64,000 nt of DNA, taken from NCBI RefSeq assembly GCF_037975245.1, contig NC_092562.1:11393001-11457000 (forward strand). Direction: 5' to 3'. Below, piece after piece: positions 55,801-61,800 of this stretch. Positions within the stretch are counted from its first letter, which is position 1; each line of letters starts with the position of its first letter. The notes beneath the pieces were generated by a model that saw nothing but the letters and a program-made list of their open reading frames with translations, did not search any database and had not been told where the DNA came from. The position numbers were made by a program, and so were the translations under genes. This stretch comes from Apostichopus japonicus (lineage: Eukaryota; Echinodermata; Holothuroidea; Aspidochirotida; Stichopodidae).

Positions 55801-58800
55801 ATGAGGTGACACATGTTACAAGTTGATTTTTTAAAAACAAAGTTAACCTTTTAGTTTGAGTTACAAGGAGTCTTTGTATTCACTCTGTCTCCCTTTAGGG
55901 AGATATGTTTCCTTTCGCTCGAGTGTTTTTGGCGGGTACGAGCGAAAGGATGCTAGTGACTTGTATGACATAGTTAAAGCTGTTGCAAACATTCGTGTTC
56001 CAATTAGCCATTCCTGCATAATACAATAGTACCTGAGAAGCTTATGTCACATTTGTAAAAAATTTATTTCCTGGCACGTGACGTGAATGGGATCTCTTCT
56101 GAAAAGCAGTCTCCATTTTCTTTTCAACACCCGACTGCCGGTCATATTAAAATACGGCAAACCTTTTGAAGATATTCAAAAAAACTTGCAATTCAGCCAA
56201 ACTTATTCATCCTGTCGTTATTACGTTTGTGATGTAAATGAAATTGGTAGCTTTTGTCAACTGTTATTTATGATGTTTTTTTTGTTTCCTTCTTTTAATA
56301 AGTAGCTGCTGTTTGTAGGTTTTTTTTTTGTGTTTTGTTTTAATAGCAGCCCTTAAAAAGGGAAGAATGGAGTAGGGAGGGAGTATTTGAGAAAAGAGGA
56401 TAGAGCAGTATATCATCATGAAGGAATCAAAGGGTTTAAACTGTTAGTCGTATCTATAAGGAAAGTATCGAGAATGCTGAGAGTATCATCCAACTTGTTG
56501 CTAAATAGTCAAACAAGTCTGACACCTGCTGCATAGACCCCAGCAGTTGTCCCAATTTTGATTTCTTTTGAAAGCATTAATACCGTAAAGGGGCCGAAGC
56601 GCCATTTTATCATTTTAAACATGTGCACTGTCTGAGTATTAAATGTTGTCCTCATTTCTGCCGTTTCAGAATTACCCACCAGGAATTAGAGGGCCCCCAC
56701 CAAATAACTCAATGCCTGGAGGATTACCGTTGTCTTTGTGAGTGCCGTTTCATACGCTTCTTCTTCTGTACGGTGTCAAACGAATCGAGACGCTCGAATT
56801 CTCTCTAGCCTCCGTTGCGACAGTGTTAAAAGATGTGTGATCAGAGGCTAAAGGATTTCAATGCGCTTGTTGGTAGTGTTAATGTTTTTTGGATGGTGAA
56901 GGATGCGCCTTCTGTAAATGTCTCTGTAGTCACTTAAACTCTGGTTATGCTGAGACTATGTCAGAGACTACTTGAGAGAAAAGGAATAATAAATGGGTAT
57001 AAAATTCTCCTTCTTTCTTCAGGTAAAACACGGATGAAAAAGTGTAAAGGAAGGGTTAGGCTACAAATTACTGATGTTTAATTCATCAAAATTTCATTAA
57101 TGGTTTTATGGTTTTATGCAAAATGCAATATATATAAAGTCTTTAAGTGCTTAAATAATAGCTGTGATTTAATGCCAATTTTGAATAACAAACATATCAG
57201 TGGAAGGCTCTTTCTCCAAAATATGTGAATGGCAAAAAACTGCACTTATTTTTGAGAGTTAACTGGTTCTATCTGACCATCAAGTCAGCAAAAGAGTTTT
57301 CAGATATTTTCAATTTATTTTATGGGGGGGGGTCTTTAATATGTTGATGAATCACAAGTATTTGACTTGAAACATTTCCTGACAAGAGCGCTTAAACAAC
57401 TTGGAAGGAATGAGGGGGACTTAATTTTAAGGGTGTGCATTCCAATATTTGTTCAAATACTTTGTGAATAGAAAGGGAAAATCTGTAGGGTGACAAGTAA
57501 CTACTCTGTGTTAGCAGGTAAAGGTGTTGGGCCACTTGTATCTTAAGTTTGAAATCTTATTAGCAGAACTGAAGACCCAACCCACACACTAGATTTTAAA
57601 AGCATCGTAAAACCTTAGCTAAGAGCAGTTTAGAGCTTTTGCTTAACAGGAGTCACTTCCACGCAAGGTGTGTTGTGACCATGGCACAGATATAATTTTT
57701 AGTTCTGAAAGGAAACCGACTAAATAATCGTACAGTCGTTTGTTGTTTAATACGTCCACATTTCATTCAAGTGTCAGGTCTTAATCTGTTTTATTCTTTG
57801 CTGGTTCTTTAATATCTTCTTATAGACCCGGTAATCGTCCATGGCAACCGAACACGTCAACAGTAAGTATACATGGAAACAGTTTAAGCAATTAAAAACC
57901 TCTCCCTGGAGGGGAGTGCATTGTAATCTTCACTGCTCCTGCTTCTTGATATCTCTCAGAACATTTTTTTCTCTCTTTTTTCTGGCTGATAATGTTCGTC
58001 CCTAAATTCCCGCATATTAGAGACAAGAGTATTGTGTGGATGTATAATCTACTACTAATACACTAAATGCATGAAGAGACTAATACCAACGAGGATATAT
58101 GTCAACCGAATAGACACCCCGTCGTCGTGTTCGCACCTCCAGCAGTTTCTCTACATGTGATCTCCTCATAATGCAAAACAATATCCTTTTTGTTGGATGA
58201 TTAGTTCATCTCTGACATAATTTGAAGACGAGGCAAGGAGTTTACCAATCTACCCACTCCAGTATGAGGAATGGCTTTGAGGGCATTATTAACAGATCAC
58301 AATGTTTGAAATCTTTGATCCCCCCCATGTGATTGTTGAATGGTGTAAGAGTGGGCTTTTATATCTCACTATAAATACATTAAATGGATTTAATTGAACT
58401 GACAAGACCACAACTGTGGTTGCATTCAGACAACAGGATGCGATTGTTAGGTTGAAGGCATCTTGAAGGCATACTCTCGAAATGTGTGAGAGGCATTGTG
58501 AAGGCATACTCTCGAAATATGTGAGAGGCATTGTGAAGGCATACTCTCGAAATGTGTGAGAGGCATTGTGAAGGCATACTCTCGAAAGGTGAGAGGCATT
58601 GTGACGGCATGGTTCAGCTGTTGTAGTGACCTCCACATTATCATGAATTAAGAGGCTTGGATCACAAACTGAACAGGGGTCAGACTGTCCGACCTCTTCA
58701 AACTTGCTGCTATGTATCTTTTGAAACAAAAAGTGGTAGATTGCTAGACCTTTGTACATTCTCCTGCAAGTAAACGAGATGATAAGTGGTGAACCCAGGA

Positions 58801-61800
58801 GCAAGAAAGAACGAAACAAAAAGAAAAGGAAGAAAAATTCATTTGTCTTTTATTTCTCTGAATATTAATAGTAAAGAGAAGCATAGATGTAATAAGTGTT
58901 TTATAACAAGATTCTCAAATTGATAGGGGTGAGTTCCTAACCTAGAACTCACTAATCTATACTTAAGAAGCTTAAAAGTCTGATGAATTTTGCAGACCAT
59001 CGTTGATACATATATGTGTGAGTTCCAGTTCATTTAAATCTAAGGAATGTATGTATATATATATATATAGATATATGCAAATGCACACCATTGTCTTGCT
59101 TTGAAATCCCTCCTACCCTTACCTCCAACTGCTGCACTCACCACCCCCCTACCTCTGTATCTTCATTTACCTTGCAGATAAATTATTCACAAGCATCACC
59201 GGGTAGCTATGGTGTAAGTCCTCGACTAACTTCTTTATTCTTTTGAGTATTGCTTTTCATATTTCACTGCCACCTATACAGATTGACGGGAATGTCTGGC
59301 TTAATAACTGACGAGATAATTAGAACGACCGTTAGAGACCCACGTTAACCGCTCTGTGTCGTCCCACTGCAGGAATATCTTCTTTGCACTAACTCTTAAA
59401 AATAACGCAGTGCTTTTGCCTGGCCCTAACATCATTTGCATGAACACTATTTGTGTGTCTGGAGTAGTCACATAGTTTGAAATATAAACCATAATTTTTT
59501 TCCTTTTTCCCCCACCCTCAATTAGCCATAGTTACATGGTCTTCAGATCTCACCCACTCTGTTATTGCTGTAACGTACTAAGTGTCGACAACATGACAAT
59601 GTTATTGAGACAACATCCCATTAGAAAAATCACTGTTTAATTGATATAATGGAAATGGAGATAATTGACCAAAAAACACATTCGAAGAGCTGTTGTCAAG
59701 AAGGAGGGGACTTTAGAAGTCCTGGTTAGCAAATTCTTTAAAAAAAAAAAAAAAATTTGAACGCTGACGTGACTCTAAGACACGACTGCGTAAATCCTGA
59801 TGTAGTTTAAGGATTTTATTAGGTTGCGTAGTTATGGTCTTAAAGTTGTACAAAAATTAATGGATAATATAGATACACCATTTGCAGGACTGGGAATGTT
59901 GAATATGATTTGACATGCAGAGAAATCGTCTTTGAGAGTATGAACAAAGTTTGTTTTTACTAGGGGCAAAAAGTGTGTGTAGGAAAGATATAACTCTGTC
60001 ATATCATGTTCTTGTCCTCTGGGCCAGAAAAATTCTCAGAGTTGAATAGAATCATGCATAACTTTACATTTGATGAAAGAATCTCGGGCAACGGGAAGGG
60101 GGATGTCTTTGGCATAATTACTCCCCATCTTATTTTGAGGAGTACTGATACAGTAGATTTGTTGAGAACGATGGCTAAAACGCAAACAACTGCTCTAACA
60201 ATACTATAGATTGTGAGGGGTGTGGGGGTTCAAATGAAGGGCTCAATGGCTGGACATTGGCCATGCAGGTATGGTGTAAAAACAATGGTTGTTTATTGTG
60301 TGAAGACGACAAATTTTTCTAAAGATTGTTTCATTACCTCTAGATACAACCTGTAAATATCTGTTTCGGCTGGTCATTTCATGGATGTACAGTACAGTAC
60401 TTCTTTAGACATACTTACAAATTAATTTGAATAACTTTTGAACTTTGAAATCAGTTGTTACAAAATCTATTTGTCTAATGTTTATTTATGCAATGCCTCA
60501 TTTCATTGTATTAATCACTTTTCCAAGTTTCTGACTACTGTTTGATCTCATTCTCTTACTCAGGGTCCACCAGGAGGAGGCGGTGGTCCACCTGGTACAC
60601 CCATCCTGCCTAGTCCTCAAGGTAAGCTGTGACCAGGATTGCTCGCTTTCTTGCTTAGTCACTTTAAAAGAGAGGTTGTATTCCACTTACATAGGTTCAG
60701 ATGTAGAACAGTAAGTTGCCATACATGATATCTGACAAACAGAAAGGTACTTAACATCTTCACATACACAGTGACACTAACACGGTGTTAGTCATACTGT
60801 GCTGCCCTCTGAGGACCTCTTAAACATTCACAAATGTTTGTTTCGTTTGTTCTTTTGTAGCAGATGTATCCTTTATGAACATATTTAAAGATTAGATTGT
60901 TGATTATCCTTAACAAAGAAATAGTTTGAACAGAATAAATCTTGATTTGATGTTGACATTTTGTTAAAACCGTAACAGAATGTTTCAGTGGTAGTAGTAG
61001 TTTGTAAATGGTAGCCCAGGTAGAAATAAGAGCCTTGAACCCTGCAGAGGTAGCCAGTAACCAGCTATATATAAATATGGCATTTACTGTTGAGGAGTAT
61101 GCATTGTATCTGAGGCCAGTAAATATGACTTTGGTGACTAAGATGATTCACTGTCATTTGCAGACTAGATACGTTGCACAGACCAGTATATAACAAAAGC
61201 TTCTTTGACAGTCCTACAATTTACTCAGTTTTGTGGGCTGGGACTTAACCTCATATTTGTAAAAGGGGATGAACGATAAATAATAATGTTGTTGGGACAG
61301 TCAAGGTGGGATGTGTCGTGATCAGTTAGTGTGGGATTTATATCATGTGGAACTGACGTGGGGAGAGTGGGGAGGGGGATACCATGATGGACTAGCTTGA
61401 GATATATGCACCATGGTCAAGTAGCGAGCAATATATGGTATTTAGCTAGTGTGGGATAGGTCAAGAGGTACTTATGTGGGAGTCATATGCCATGATAAAC
61501 TAACATGGGATGTCACCATGATCAACCAGTTTGCTATGTGTCCGAAGAGACAGTTTTTAAAGGAAGTCAGTTTCCCAGATAGGCTAGAAAGTCAAAAGCT
61601 CCAAGAAGTAGAATACTGTCACCACCCTCAGAGCATTATCTTTTACCGAGACTTATTGTTGGCTAATCAGCAACCTTCAGTGTTGAAAACAGTTGAGTGG
61701 GGATAAAAATGGTTTGAAAACTTCTAGCAATGTTTAGCATGCTAAAATAGGGAAGTATGGTGTTGTGATTTCAGTATTATTGGACAGGTAACTGTTGACG

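Noticed and set aside
58289-58819. 176-codon open frame on the minus strand with Ser/Cys/Leu repeats
   Set aside because: Produced by the 35-bp minisatellite; the same peptide appears in all three frames.
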